The notes beneath the pieces are model-generated. The model saw only the letters and a program-made list of their open reading frames with translations, did no database searches and was not told where the DNA came from. From contig JAEZDW010000313.1 of assembly GCA_023417955.1 (NCBI GenBank), positions 1 through 17,159 on the forward strand: a stretch of 17,159 nt of DNA, written 5' to 3'. Source of the stretch: Bacteroidota bacterium. Lineage in GTDB: Bacteria > Bacteroidota > Bacteroidia > Cytophagales > Cyclobacteriaceae. Every line of letters begins with the position of its first letter. Positions within the stretch are counted from its first letter, which is position 1. Below are positions 1 through 8,272 of the stretch, in pieces. The translations under genes and the position numbers were made by a program.

Positions 1-485
1 GGTGTAGGCAGGCTGAAGAGAACAAATTTCCCCTTCAATTTGCCCTGGTATTTTCGGATATCATCTTCACTCTGAATATCCAGGTAAACTGCCTCTGCAG
101 ATTGAACACCTTTTATGCCGGGAGACCAGGCTTTGGGATAAGCGATTACGGGGAAGTAAACGGGTCCAAGATTCTGAAGTGAAAAGCGTTTTAGATTCCA
201 GCCACGGCCAAAGGGCACATCCCACACGTCAAAGCGAACGTTTTCGACCCCAAACTTCTGCAGCGCCGCACGGCTGTACTCGGCGGCATTCTTATATCCC
301 GTTGAGTTTGTGAGGCGCGGACCGTGAACATCAGTCAGCATGCGGAGGATATCCATCACCTGGGAACGTTCCGTGCCCTCTTTTTTGATTTTTGCGACAA
401 TGGCGGTGTCGACTTTTTCTGTTTTCTGTGCGTGCGCTACCGCGACGCAAACCAGGAACATGAGCAGTGGTATAAGTCTCTTCAT
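1..485 (-). CDS. Secreted M28-family aminopeptidase, N-terminal part (runs off the window)
   Basis: The reading frame starts at an ATG at 485 and is open to the window edge, giving 161 codons of N-terminus. Residues 1-20 are a Sec signal peptide (MKRL start, hydrophobic core, AHA-Q cleavage). The next part reads LTDVHGPRLTNSTGY, then FGRGWNL and FPVIAYPKAWSPG. This is the typical N-terminal region of Bacteroidota M28 zinc aminopeptidases, ahead of a protease-associated (PA) insert, whose start (DDIRKYQGKLKGKFVLF) is the last part visible. The zinc ligands would lie outside the window, so catalytic competence cannot be judged. The family hydrolyses peptides in the periplasm or outside the cell. 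The gene follows the 567-1067 lipoprotein on the same strand after 81 bases, so the two may be co-transcribed. Confidence 0.85.
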   Translation of the reverse strand, partial: MKRLIPLLMFLVCVAVAHAQKTEKVDTAIVAKIKKEGTERSQVMDILRMLTDVHGPRLTNSTGYKNAAEYSRAALQKFGVENVRFDVWDVPFGRGWNLKRFSLQNLGPVYFPVIAYPKAWSPGIKGVQSAEAVYLDIQSEDDIRKYQGKLKGKFVLFSLPT

Positions 486-566
486 AGGTTAATGATTAAA
501 CGATAAAAATAATGGCACCAAACGACACCTGCGGTACCGTTCGTTTAATTTTTGCCTTATGGATGG

Positions 567-1067
567 CTATTTATCTTTTCCGATCTGAAGAACAAGATCT
601 TTTCGGGCGATATAGATGTTCCAGATACCCTGCAGCTCTTCAACACCTTCTTCGTTTACCCGGGTTTGAGGCCGCGAAAACAGCAGCGAGTCATAGTCCG
701 TGCGCTGGTCATCGACCCAGACTTTCTGGATATTTTCTTCAGCACCTTCTGTGATCCCGGTGATGTATGCTTCAATCAGTTCTCGTTCGATTGCGCGCGC
801 ATTGGCGTTTCCCGGCGTAAGGAACCGCACAGAGACTTTTTCGCTCCTGGCAATGTTTACAATTTCGGTGGAGTCGGCAGTTTTTAACTTCGCCATCACG
901 GCTTGAGCTTTCTCCACTGCTTCCGCCATTATTTCTGCTTCGCTAACCTTTATTATTTTCTGGTGCTCCATCCCTTCCTTGATTCTTTCTCGCTGTTCGT
1001 CAGACAGCTTTCCTCCGCAAGACCCAAGGACCAACGCCAGTAAAAGAATTGATGGCAATCGTTTCAT
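567..1067 (-). CDS. Small lipoprotein of unknown function (166 aa)
   Basis: The ATG at 1067 begins a lipoprotein signal: MKRL, a Leu-rich core, then LGSC with the lipidated cysteine at residue 17. The mature part is mostly helical and charged (about 20-85). A later segment around 'VSVRFLTPGNANARA' and a C-terminal 'GIWNIYIARKDLVL' faintly recall the heme-sensor-like DUF3365/Tll0287 family. There is no CxxCH heme motif, so I treat this only as a possible distant relation. The protein is probably attached to the inner leaflet of the outer membrane or exposed in the periplasm. It is divergent from prfA, and a good Bacteroidota -7 box (TAAATTTG) lies 20 bases upstream of the start. Function unknown. 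Confidence 0.8.
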   Translation of the reverse strand: MKRLPSILLLALVLGSCGGKLSDEQRERIKEGMEHQKIIKVSEAEIMAEAVEKAQAVMAKLKTADSTEIVNIARSEKVSVRFLTPGNANARAIERELIEAYITGITEGAEENIQKVWVDDQRTDYDSLLFSRPQTRVNEEGVEELQGIWNIYIARKDLVLQIGKDK

Positions 1068-1087
1068 ATGATAATCACTCTATGGTC

Positions 1088-1095
1088 CAAATTTA
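1088..1095 (-). promoter_or_regulatory. Bacteroidota-type -7 box for the 567-1067 lipoprotein
   Basis: On the minus strand the bases read TAAATTTG, a perfect match to the Bacteroidota sigma-70 -7 consensus TAnnTTTG. It lies 20 bases before the ATG at 1067, leaving a leader of roughly 14 bases. No clean TTG is seen at -33 (the best there is TTA), so confidence is limited. Confidence 0.4.
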
Positions 1096-1127
1096 CAATT
1101 GCTTCCGGGATAACCGTAACTCATTTC

Positions 1128-1134
1128 TAATTTG
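1128..1134 (+). promoter_or_regulatory. Possible -7-like box upstream of prfA (TAATTTG)
   Basis: TAATTTG lies 23 bases before the prfA ATG. It matches TAnnTTTG with one base fewer between TA and TTTG. The same shortened form recurs before other genes here (6542, 9653, 13790), which is the only reason to list it. No -33 element is visible. Confidence 0.2.
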
Positions 1135-1157
1135 TAACTTGCGCGGCTATTTGAATT

Positions 1158-2231
1158 ATGGTTGAAAAACTGGAAGAAATCAAGCTCCGTTTTGAGGAAG
1201 TGGGCATGCTGCTCGTGCAACCTGACATCGTTTCCGATGTTAAGAAATACTCACAGTTGAGCAAGGAATATCGTGACCTGGAAAAGGTCGTTGTTAAATA
1301 CAATCAGTTTACTGAGGCAAAGAGCCACCTGAAACAGGCCAAGGATGTCCTCGCACGCGAGAAGGACGAAGAAATGCGGGAACTTGCCAAGCTCGAAATA
1401 GACGAACTCGAGCCAAAAATCGAGAAGCTCGAAGGCGATTTGAAGGAGTTGTTGATTCCGCGGGATCCAAACGACGACAAAAACGTCCTCCTTGAAATTC
1501 GCGCTGGTACTGGTGGCGACGAAGCGGCTCTTTTTGCCGGCGACCTCTGGCGGATGTACCAACGCTTCTGCGATAAGAGAGGCCTGAAAATGACCGTGCT
1601 TGATGTCACCGAAGGAACAGCAGGCGGTTATAAGGAAGTGATCAGCAGTATTAGTGGCGACGGTGCCTACGGGCTGTTAAAATTCGAATCAGGAGTTCAT
1701 CGCGTCCAACGGGTTCCTGCGACAGAACAACAGGGTCGCGTGCATACGTCTGCTGCGTCGGTGGTGGCCCTTCCTGAGGTTGAAGATGTCGAGGCGGTGG
1801 AAATTAATCCGGCTGATATTGAAATTCAGACGGCACGTTCAAGCGGCGCCGGTGGACAGAATGTCAATAAGGTTGAAACGAAGGTTCAGCTTACCCACAA
1901 ACCTACCGGCATTGTAATCACTTGTCAGGTTGAGCGTTCTCAGCACGGAAACCGCGAGCGGGCAATGCAGATGCTAAAAACTAAGTTGTATGAAATGGAG
2001 GTGGAGAAACAGCAGAGTGAAATCGGCGCGGCGCGTCGTTCTCTTGTGAGAAGCGGGGACAGATCAGAGAAAATCCGGACATATAATTATCCGCAGAGTC
2101 GTGTTACCGACCACCGCATTGGCTATACGGTTTACAATTTGCCCGCAGTCATGAACGGTGAATTGGACGATTTCATAGAGCAGCTTCGTATCGCAGACAC
2201 AGCCGAACGAATGACTGAAACGCAAAAATAA
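1158..2231 (+). CDS. prfA: Peptide chain release factor 1
   Basis: This class I release factor of 357 aa recognises UAA and UAG in the ribosomal A site and triggers peptidyl-tRNA hydrolysis. The N-terminal coiled coil covers about residues 1-100. The anticodon-like PAT tripeptide (187-189, in 'RVPATEQQG') marks it as RF1 rather than RF2, which has SPF. The catalytic GGQ (232-234, in 'GAGGQNVNKVET') is intact; its Gln is normally methylated by PrmC. The C-terminal 'RTYNYPQSRVTDHR' is also typical. Length equals the usual 355-360 aa. The ATG at 1158 gives the standard short N-terminus. prmC is not adjacent. The stop codon is one base from the stop of the convergent lipoprotein gene, with no terminator between them. 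Confidence 0.98.
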   Translation: MVEKLEEIKLRFEEVGMLLVQPDIVSDVKKYSQLSKEYRDLEKVVVKYNQFTEAKSHLKQAKDVLAREKDEEMRELAKLEIDELEPKIEKLEGDLKELLIPRDPNDDKNVLLEIRAGTGGDEAALFAGDLWRMYQRFCDKRGLKMTVLDVTEGTAGGYKEVISSISGDGAYGLLKFESGVHRVQRVPATEQQGRVHTSAASVVALPEVEDVEAVEINPADIEIQTARSSGAGGQNVNKVETKVQLTHKPTGIVITCQVERSQHGNRERAMQMLKTKLYEMEVEKQQSEIGAARRSLVRSGDRSEKIRTYNYPQSRVTDHRIGYTVYNLPAVMNGELDDFIEQLRIADTAERMTETQK

Positions 2232-2232
2232 T

Positions 2233-2790
2233 CTAGAACATGTTAGTGAGCCGGTAATAGTCGGCGAGCACTACGCGAAACGAGTCTGACTCGTCATCAT
2301 CACCGAACAGAGGTACATAATCACCGTCATAGAAAATGAAAATTTCATTTTCGGCGATGATGCCTTCGTAAATGCGCGTAGCGAATTCAAGCATGTTTTC
2401 CTTTCCCCGTTCCGCCAGGGTGTAACCATATTTGGCACCGGTTTCCCTGTTCACCTCGCGTATGACCAGTTCAGGCTCATGCTGAAGAGATTCATTTGTT
2501 TCGACCAGAAGACTGGCCCGTTTGTGGGCCCAGTCCACGACAATAACCGGGGTCAAAGCAGGCCGGGTATTCCCGGAATATCGGTCACCGTGGCGATATG
2601 CAATCCATTTTGCCGCGGGCAGATCAGTGATGTCGTAATAAATCTGGCGGACATTACGGAAGAACAGATATGAGTCATCCGTGTAGGAAAAGGAAAACTT
2701 GTCACGATCGATGTGTTCTTTCCGGTCGATTTTGCATGCGACTACGACAAAATGCAGGATAAACCAAAACAAAAGCCGGTTTTGCACCAT
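2233..2790 (-). CDS. Small lipoprotein of unknown function (185 aa)
   Basis: I choose the ATG at 2790 (MVQNRLLFWF) rather than the in-frame ATG at 2886. It gives a clean lipoprotein signal ending VVAC with Cys at residue 19, and the longer form would run into the lemA coding region. The mature protein is rich in aromatic and acidic residues, with 'YLFFRNVRQIYYDITDLP', then 'VVDWAHKRASLLVETN', and ends in an acidic GDDDESDS stretch before 'VVLADYYRLTNMF'. I recognise no family. It is divergent from lemA with only 34 bases between the two starts, so the promoters overlap or are shared, and its 3' end meets that of prfA. It probably sits in the outer membrane facing the periplasm; function unknown. 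Confidence 0.8.
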   Translation of the reverse strand: MVQNRLLFWFILHFVVVACKIDRKEHIDRDKFSFSYTDDSYLFFRNVRQIYYDITDLPAAKWIAYRHGDRYSGNTRPALTPVIVVDWAHKRASLLVETNESLQHEPELVIREVNRETGAKYGYTLAERGKENMLEFATRIYEGIIAENEIFIFYDGDYVPLFGDDDESDSFRVVLADYYRLTNMF

Positions 2791-2824
2791 TTTCGCTAAA
2801 TTGTTCCCAAATAAAACAAACACT

Positions 2825-3406
2825 ATGAGCAAAGGATTAATTACAGTGCTGGTAATAATCGGGGCAATTGTTGTCTTTGGCCTCATTTTCGTCGGTTGGG
2901 GTACCGGAATCTACGACAATGCAGTCCAGTCGCAGGAAAAGGTGAATCAGGCATTTGGCGATGTTCAGGCTACCTATCAGCGTCGTGCCGACCTCGTTCC
3001 AAATCTGGTGGCAACAGTAAAGGCAGCAGCTGAGAACGAAAGAGGTATTCTGACGGAAGTAACGCAAGCCCGTGCAGGTATCGTAGGCGCAAAAACGCCT
3101 GAAGATCTTGAGATAGCAGGCCGCAGAATCAACACTGCAATTAACCTCGCATTTGAAGCGTACCCTCAGATTCGGTCAACGGAAAACTTCCAGGATCTGC
3201 AGGCTCAACTTGAGGGAACTGAAAACCGAATCAATGTTGCTCGCCAGCGATATAATGAAGCTGTATCGAACTATAACTCCTATGTTCGTGGTTTCTTTAA
3301 GAAGATGGCTTTGAACATGTTCGGAGGCGGGGAAGACTTTTCGCCACGCCAGCAATTCAACGCATCCGCTGCAGCTCAGGATGCACCTACTGTGAACTTC
3401 GATTAA
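2825..3406 (+). CDS. lemA: LemA family membrane-anchored protein
   Basis: The protein has 193 aa from the ATG at 2825 (MSKGLITVLVIIG); an upstream in-frame start at 2699 is ignored because it lies inside the opposite gene. Residues 4-25 form an N-terminal transmembrane helix, followed by the LemA helical bundle: 'YQRRADLVPNLVATVK', 'AYPQIRSTENFQDLQAQLEG', 'TENRINVARQRYNEAVSNYN'. These segments are diagnostic of the family. The tail (after about 165) is low-complexity and Ala/Gln-rich. LemA proteins are anchored with an extracytoplasmic coiled bundle; their molecular role is poorly known. In many Bacteroidota lemA is followed by TPM-domain genes. Here it stands alone, closed off by a strong terminator. 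Confidence 0.95.
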   Translation: MSKGLITVLVIIGAIVVFGLIFVGWGTGIYDNAVQSQEKVNQAFGDVQATYQRRADLVPNLVATVKAAAENERGILTEVTQARAGIVGAKTPEDLEIAGRRINTAINLAFEAYPQIRSTENFQDLQAQLEGTENRINVARQRYNEAVSNYNSYVRGFFKKMALNMFGGGEDFSPRQQFNASAAAQDAPTVNFD

Positions 3407-3413
3407 GATCTGA

Positions 3414-3461
3414 CTCTCCGCTTGCAATTTGGAGAGGCCCCGGCGAATGCCGGGGTTTTTT
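3414..3461 (+). terminator. Double-hairpin Rho-independent terminator after lemA
   Basis: Two adjacent hairpins lie here. CTCTCC (3414-3419) pairs with GGAGAG (3431-3436). CCCCGGC (3438-3444), loop GAAT, pairs with GCCGGGG (3449-3455) and is followed directly by six T (3456-3461). The second hairpin alone is a textbook intrinsic terminator, beginning 31 bases after the lemA stop. Confidence 0.92.
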
Positions 3462-3664
3462 GTTTCAGGCCAATTCATACAACGGAGTATTGCCGATGTT
3501 GTGAAACTGTTTCGACCATGTTAAGCCAATATGAAGGGGCGCGTCTGTCTGGCGATTGTGGCTTTTCTGCACGCATCATCCGACACTTCCTTTAACAATT
3601 TCGTAATGTCTGCTTTTCCGTAGCATAATACGTGACCGGCACCTTTGCACAAACCAAAGAAACT

Positions 3665-6487
3665 ATGTTGCAGGGAGCCTTATTCACACTAGCCATAACG
3701 TTGATTTCAGTTTGCGCAGTCGCACAGCCAGGTTCGATTTCAGGAATAGTAACCGATGGAAAGAGCGGCGAGACGATCGTTGGTGCCAATGTTGTCATTG
3801 ACGGAACAACGGTCGGTGCAGCCACTGACATCGAAGGCAATTTTCAAATTGACAACGTCAAACCAGGTGTTTATAATCTTAATGTGTCTTTCGTCACGTA
3901 CAAGACGCATGTTATCCCCGACGTTGTTGTCGAGTCTGGCAGAAAAACGGCATTGCGGGTCACGTTAGTTGAAGATGCTACAGAACTGAAGGAAGTCGTT
4001 GTCACAGCGTCGCGCGAAATCAACACGGACTATGCATTGCTTGGTGCCATCCGGGAAAGTAAGCTAGTCGTCTCCGGAATATCTGCTGAGCAAATTGGTA
4101 AGTCCCAGGACAGGGATGCCGCGCAGGTTGTGCGACGGGTTCCGGGCGTTACCATTCAGGACAACCGATTCGTAGTCGTGAGAGGGCTGGCGTCCCGGTA
4201 TAGTAATGTGATCCTGAATGGCGTGATTGCACCCAGCACCGAAGCAGATAGTCGCGCCTTTTCATTTGATATTATTCCGAGCGGTCTGCTCGACCGAATG
4301 CTCGTTTACAAATCCGGATCAGCGGAACTTCCCGGAGATTTTGCAGGGTCTGTGATCCAAATCAATACGAAGGGCGCAGTAGAGGAGAATTTTACAAACT
4401 TCTCCGTTGGAACCGGTCACCGGTTCAACACCACGTTCACTACGCAGCAGACTCAGCAGCGGTCACCAACGGAGTGGCTGGGGTTCGACAATGGAATGCG
4501 CGATCTTCCTGAAAGTGCACCTGCCGATTATCGAAGCCTCGGTGTAAACACGACGCTTATTGAAACTGAGAGCAGGAAATTCCAAAACACCTGGCAACTG
4601 GACAAAATTACTGTTAACCCGGATATGCGCGTGAGCTTTGACCTGGGTCGGAGTTTTGACGTCGGCAGACTTCGTATTAGTACAATCGGGGCGTTAACCT
4701 ATAGTAATACAAATCAATTCAATGAGATCGAGTTTAATCGCTATCAGAACTACACTGACAACGGCGACGGGGATCAAACCAGTGATGACTTCTTCCGATA
4801 CTTTGATGATCAGTTCACAAACAATGTAAGGCTAGGCGCCCTTAGCAACTGGACATTCAGGTATAGCAGCAACAGCCGGATTGAGTTTAGAAATCTTTAC
4901 AACCGACTGGGAACAACGCAGACAACGATTCGTGAAGGCAACAACTACTTTCGCGATGCATATTACCGGAACTATTCGATGCGCTATGTTGAACGCGGAA
5001 TTTATTCGGGTCAGGTTGAAGGAAACCATAACCTGCGTAATGACAAATCACAACTCACCTGGATGATTGGATATACAAATGCTCAACGCAATGAACCTGA
5101 CTGGAAGCGACTTGTCACGGTGCAGTCAACCGGCGCATCGGAACAATCTCCCTTTATTGTTGTGATCCCTTTTTCGACGAGTGCTTCCAACGCAGCACGA
5201 TTCTACCAGACGCTCGACGAGTATTCCATAACGCATCGCCTTGACTTCGATCATAAAATCATCCGTGCGAAGGGGAAAGATCCCTTTGAAATCAAAGCAG
5301 GATACTGGCTGGAGTACAAAGACAGAAGTTTCGCGGCCCGTTCTTTGGGGCATGTGGTGAGAAGCGGATTCGATCAACAGGGACCAATTGGTAGCCTGCC
5401 ATTCGACCAGATTTTCGATCCCGGGAATGTTGATTTCAACACAGGGCACCACATTTCCGAAAATACCAAAGTCACAGATTCGTACACCGCGAGCAACAGA
5501 CTGGCAGCAGCTTATGTACGCATAAACCTACCATTGTCGCCGAAGTTGAAAATCATACCAGGCGTACGCGTCGAGCACAATATTCAGGAGCTTGCTACTC
5601 CCGAAGGGATTGGGTCTGCGAAAGTTGAAAATCCGATCACAAGCTTATTGCCTTCAGTCAACCTTTCCTACGACGTAAGCACAACATCTCTCATTCGACT
5701 AGCTTATAGCAAAACAGTCAACCGCCCGGAGTTTCGCGAGCTCGCACCTTTCAGTTTTTTTGATTTTGACAACCAGGCCGACATACAGGGCAACCCGAAG
5801 CTTAAGACTGCTAACATTCACAACGTAGATTTGCGTTGGGAATACTATCCGACACCAGGACAAACCATTTCCATCGGAACATTTTACAAATACTTCATTG
5901 ACCCGATCGAGGTGAATATCAACAATGGTACGGACAATCCTACTTTCCCGTTCAACAACGCTGACAAGGCTCAAAACTACGGCCTCGAAGTTGAGATACG
6001 CAAAGCGCTGGCGTATTCATCCCGAAGTACGTTTCTCAATAACACATCTGTTGTCTTGAACGCGGCTTACATCATAAGTGAAATTCACCTTGAAAATGAT
6101 GGAACGCTCCTGGAGAAGGATTCACGTCCGATGCAGGGGCAGTCGCCGTACATTGTGAACGCAGGCCTTTTCTACAACGATGACGACCGCGGTATTCAGG
6201 CAAACATTCAGTACAACGTATCGGGTAAACGCATTGCCTTCGTGGGTCTGCCTGGAATCCCTACATGGTGGGAAATGCCAAGACATGTGGTTGATGTTTC
6301 GGTATCGAAGTCGATAGGCAGGCGGACCGAACTTCGTCTTGGCGTAAATGATCTCTTCAACTCACGACAATACTTCGTGGAAGACGCAAACCTTGATAAT
6401 GATCTCACAAATGCGAATACAAATAAAGTTGTACGCAGTACACGCGGCGGCCAGTATGCGACGCTTTCAGTGGCTTTTAAGTTGTAA
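3665..6487 (+). CDS. TonB-dependent outer membrane receptor with carboxypeptidase-regulatory-like N-terminal domain
   Basis: The ATG at 3665 (MLQGALF) gives 940 aa with a Sec signal peptide cleaved after AVA-Q (20/21); the in-frame GTG at 3632 adds 11 residues before the signal and is unlikely. Residues 24-105 are a CarboxypepD_reg-like beta-sandwich ('GSISGIVTDGKSGETIVGAN'). A TonB-box-like 'LKEVVVTAS' lies at 108-116. The plug domain (about 130-240) contains 'VVRRVPGVTI', 'VVRGLASRYSNVILNGV' and 'LPGDFAGSVIQINTKG'. The remainder is a 22-strand-type barrel ending in 'QYATLSVAFKL'. Such receptors import large or scarce ligands with energy from TonB-ExbBD. The downstream beta-helix lipoprotein is a typical partner for this receptor subtype, which is not a SusC/SusD pair. 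The substrate cannot be read from sequence. Confidence 0.95.
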   Translation: MLQGALFTLAITLISVCAVAQPGSISGIVTDGKSGETIVGANVVIDGTTVGAATDIEGNFQIDNVKPGVYNLNVSFVTYKTHVIPDVVVESGRKTALRVTLVEDATELKEVVVTASREINTDYALLGAIRESKLVVSGISAEQIGKSQDRDAAQVVRRVPGVTIQDNRFVVVRGLASRYSNVILNGVIAPSTEADSRAFSFDIIPSGLLDRMLVYKSGSAELPGDFAGSVIQINTKGAVEENFTNFSVGTGHRFNTTFTTQQTQQRSPTEWLGFDNGMRDLPESAPADYRSLGVNTTLIETESRKFQNTWQLDKITVNPDMRVSFDLGRSFDVGRLRISTIGALTYSNTNQFNEIEFNRYQNYTDNGDGDQTSDDFFRYFDDQFTNNVRLGALSNWTFRYSSNSRIEFRNLYNRLGTTQTTIREGNNYFRDAYYRNYSMRYVERGIYSGQVEGNHNLRNDKSQLTWMIGYTNAQRNEPDWKRLVTVQSTGASEQSPFIVVIPFSTSASNAARFYQTLDEYSITHRLDFDHKIIRAKGKDPFEIKAGYWLEYKDRSFAARSLGHVVRSGFDQQGPIGSLPFDQIFDPGNVDFNTGHHISENTKVTDSYTASNRLAAAYVRINLPLSPKLKIIPGVRVEHNIQELATPEGIGSAKVENPITSLLPSVNLSYDVSTTSLIRLAYSKTVNRPEFRELAPFSFFDFDNQADIQGNPKLKTANIHNVDLRWEYYPTPGQTISIGTFYKYFIDPIEVNINNGTDNPTFPFNNADKAQNYGLEVEIRKALAYSSRSTFLNNTSVVLNAAYIISEIHLENDGTLLEKDSRPMQGQSPYIVNAGLFYNDDDRGIQANIQYNVSGKRIAFVGLPGIPTWWEMPRHVVDVSVSKSIGRRTELRLGVNDLFNSRQYFVEDANLDNDLTNANTNKVVRSTRGGQYATLSVAFKL

Positions 6488-6508
6488 GTCGAAATAACAA
6501 TTTGCTAA

Positions 6509-6525
6509 CAGGCCTTTAACGCCTG
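6509..6525 (+). other. Small intergenic hairpin between receptor and lipoprotein genes
   Basis: CAGGC (6509-6513), loop CTTTAAC, pairs with GCCTG (6521-6525). There is no T-tract, so it is not a full terminator. It could act as an mRNA-stabilising or processing site that sets the ratio of receptor to lipoprotein, or it may be chance. Confidence 0.35.
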
Positions 6526-6578
6526 CTTCCAACGCTGGCCATAATTTGCCGACAAAAGAAGTAAACAAAACTAAAATC

Positions 6579-8222
6579 ATGAAAAGAAGATTTGTTCTGC
6601 AACTCCTGGCAATGGTAACGGCCATCTCATCAGTCACGTTCCTTTCATCATGTGATGATGATAACGACCCGGAAGGAGCCGCTCCCGCTGTATCAATTAA
6701 TCCGACATCAGCAACTGACAAACCGGGCGCAGTTGTAACGGTAACCGTATCTGTTACCGCTCCTAACGGTGGCAAAACACTACAAATTTCCGGAATTGAC
6801 GCCGACGACGTCACGCTGAATGGATCAAATCAGCAGGACGTTGAAGTAGATATTACGATACCCGCTGATGCGAGTGCCGGGTCGACGGTTACAGCTGTAT
6901 TTATTGCAATTGACAAAACTGACAAGGCTTCGACACCGGTGGAATTTCCTATTACCGTTGGCGATCCGCTGGAAATCCTTGAAGGTAATATCACAACCAA
7001 TACAAGCCTTGATGCCTCGAAAAAATATCTTATCCGTGGGAAAGTGTATGTACAGGCGCCAGCAACCCTTACAATACCAGCAGGAACGATCCTCTTTGGT
7101 GAAAAGGATTCTGATGGCACCTTGATAATCAACCGCGGTGCTAAAATCGATGCACAAGGCACAGCCGATAACCCCATCATTATGACTTCGCAGGCACCAA
7201 AAGGATTTCGTAATCGCGGTGACTGGGGCGGAGTTGTCATTCTTGGAAACGCATACAATAGCAACGGCGCGTCCGCGACCATCGAAGGTATTCAGGGTGA
7301 AGCCGGGTCAGAGAATGGCGCATATGGTCCAGGCACGGGTGACGCGAACGATGCGGATGACAGCGGTATAATGAGATACGTTCGAATAGAATTCGCGGGT
7401 ATTGCCCTTTCGCAGGACAATGAACTCAACTCACTGACTATGGGTTCCGTTGGTTCGGGCACGACCATCGATCACATTCAGGTTTCCTATGCAAATGACG
7501 ATGCTTTCGAATGGTTTGGAGGATCAGTAAATCACAAATACCTCATTGCTTATTCTACACTTGATGACGATTTTGACACCGACCGTGGATACAATGGCAA
7601 GACCCAATTTGGATTGATTGTAAGAGATCCGCTACAGGCAGATTTCTCAGGATCGCGCGCATGGGAATCGTCCAGTAACGGCAATGCTACGCCGTCAACT
7701 GTGGGTGGAACAAGTCGCCACTCAGCTCCGGTGTTTTCGAACGTGACAGTTTGTGGTCCGCTGCTTTTCAGAGGTTCGGCAAGTATTAACCAGTTCTTCC
7801 GTTCAGGAATCGAGGTTAACAGCAACTCGGCGATCCAAATTCACAACTCTGTGATCACAGGATTTCCTAAAGCGGCAACATTTGCAACAGCAGGGGCAAC
7901 GGTAACGAATAACATCTTCGTCGCGAATTTGTCAAATGCGGCGGATGGCGCTTCTGCACCTGGTGACTTTGGTTCTGACAATACCCTTGAGGATGACGTG
8001 ACCAAAATATTCGGCGCATTTACTGCGGGATCGCTTTACTCATTCGAAAACGCTCCACTGACTCAAACGACGGATAGTCCTTACCTGACAGGGGCAACTG
8101 ATCTCGGTGACGATTTCTTCGACAACGTACCGTTCTACGGTGCATTTGGAACAGAGGCCGCTGCTGAATGGGACTTCGATAAAGGATGGATAAATTTTGA
8201 TCCGGCGAATGAAGCGTATTAG
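6579..8222 (+). CDS. Surface lipoprotein with right-handed beta-helix, receptor partner
   Basis: The ATG at 6579 (MKRRFVLQLL) gives 547 aa; the in-frame TTG at 6546 would add 11 residues before the signal. The lipobox is LSSC with Cys at residue 25, followed by DDDND, an acidic stretch like the lipoprotein export signal that sends Bacteroidota lipoproteins to the cell surface. Residues 35-130 look like an Ig/cadherin-like beta domain ('AVSINPTSATDKPGAVVTVT'). From about 140 on there are repeated beta-helix turns: 'LTIPAGTILFG', 'GDWGGVVILGNAY', 'MRYVRIEFAGI', 'GTTIDHIQVSYANDDAFEWF'. The C-terminal 'GAFGTEAAAEWDFDKGWINF' is typical of a Bacteroidota family found beside TonB receptors. It probably captures or scaffolds the ligand for the receptor encoded 91 bases upstream. 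No enzymatic motif is evident. Confidence 0.88.
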   Translation: MKRRFVLQLLAMVTAISSVTFLSSCDDDNDPEGAAPAVSINPTSATDKPGAVVTVTVSVTAPNGGKTLQISGIDADDVTLNGSNQQDVEVDITIPADASAGSTVTAVFIAIDKTDKASTPVEFPITVGDPLEILEGNITTNTSLDASKKYLIRGKVYVQAPATLTIPAGTILFGEKDSDGTLIINRGAKIDAQGTADNPIIMTSQAPKGFRNRGDWGGVVILGNAYNSNGASATIEGIQGEAGSENGAYGPGTGDANDADDSGIMRYVRIEFAGIALSQDNELNSLTMGSVGSGTTIDHIQVSYANDDAFEWFGGSVNHKYLIAYSTLDDDFDTDRGYNGKTQFGLIVRDPLQADFSGSRAWESSSNGNATPSTVGGTSRHSAPVFSNVTVCGPLLFRGSASINQFFRSGIEVNSNSAIQIHNSVITGFPKAATFATAGATVTNNIFVANLSNAADGASAPGDFGSDNTLEDDVTKIFGAFTAGSLYSFENAPLTQTTDSPYLTGATDLGDDFFDNVPFYGAFGTEAAAEWDFDKGWINFDPANEAY

Positions 8223-8243
8223 TTGGTAATGATCAATATAAAT

Positions 8244-8272
8244 GGTCCGGGCCCTGCTCCGGACCTTTTATT
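8244..8272 (+). terminator. Terminator-like hairpin that abuts the next start codon
   Basis: GGTCCGG (8244-8250), loop GCCCTGCT, pairs perfectly with CCGGACC (8259-8265) and is followed by TTTTATT, directly before the ATG at 8273. It starts 21 bases after the upstream stop codon. It should end most transcripts of the receptor-lipoprotein operon. In read-through mRNA it would mask the ribosome landing zone of the small lipoprotein gene. Confidence 0.85.

Noticed and set aside
520..546. Terminator between the 567-1067 lipoprotein and the peptidase gene
   Set aside because: AAACGA and TCGTTT can pair, but the interior is poorly matched and no T-run follows directly on the minus strand.
3632..3664. 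GTG start extending the TonB receptor by 11 residues
   Set aside because: The extra residues precede a complete signal peptide, and the ATG at 3665 gives the normal arrangement.
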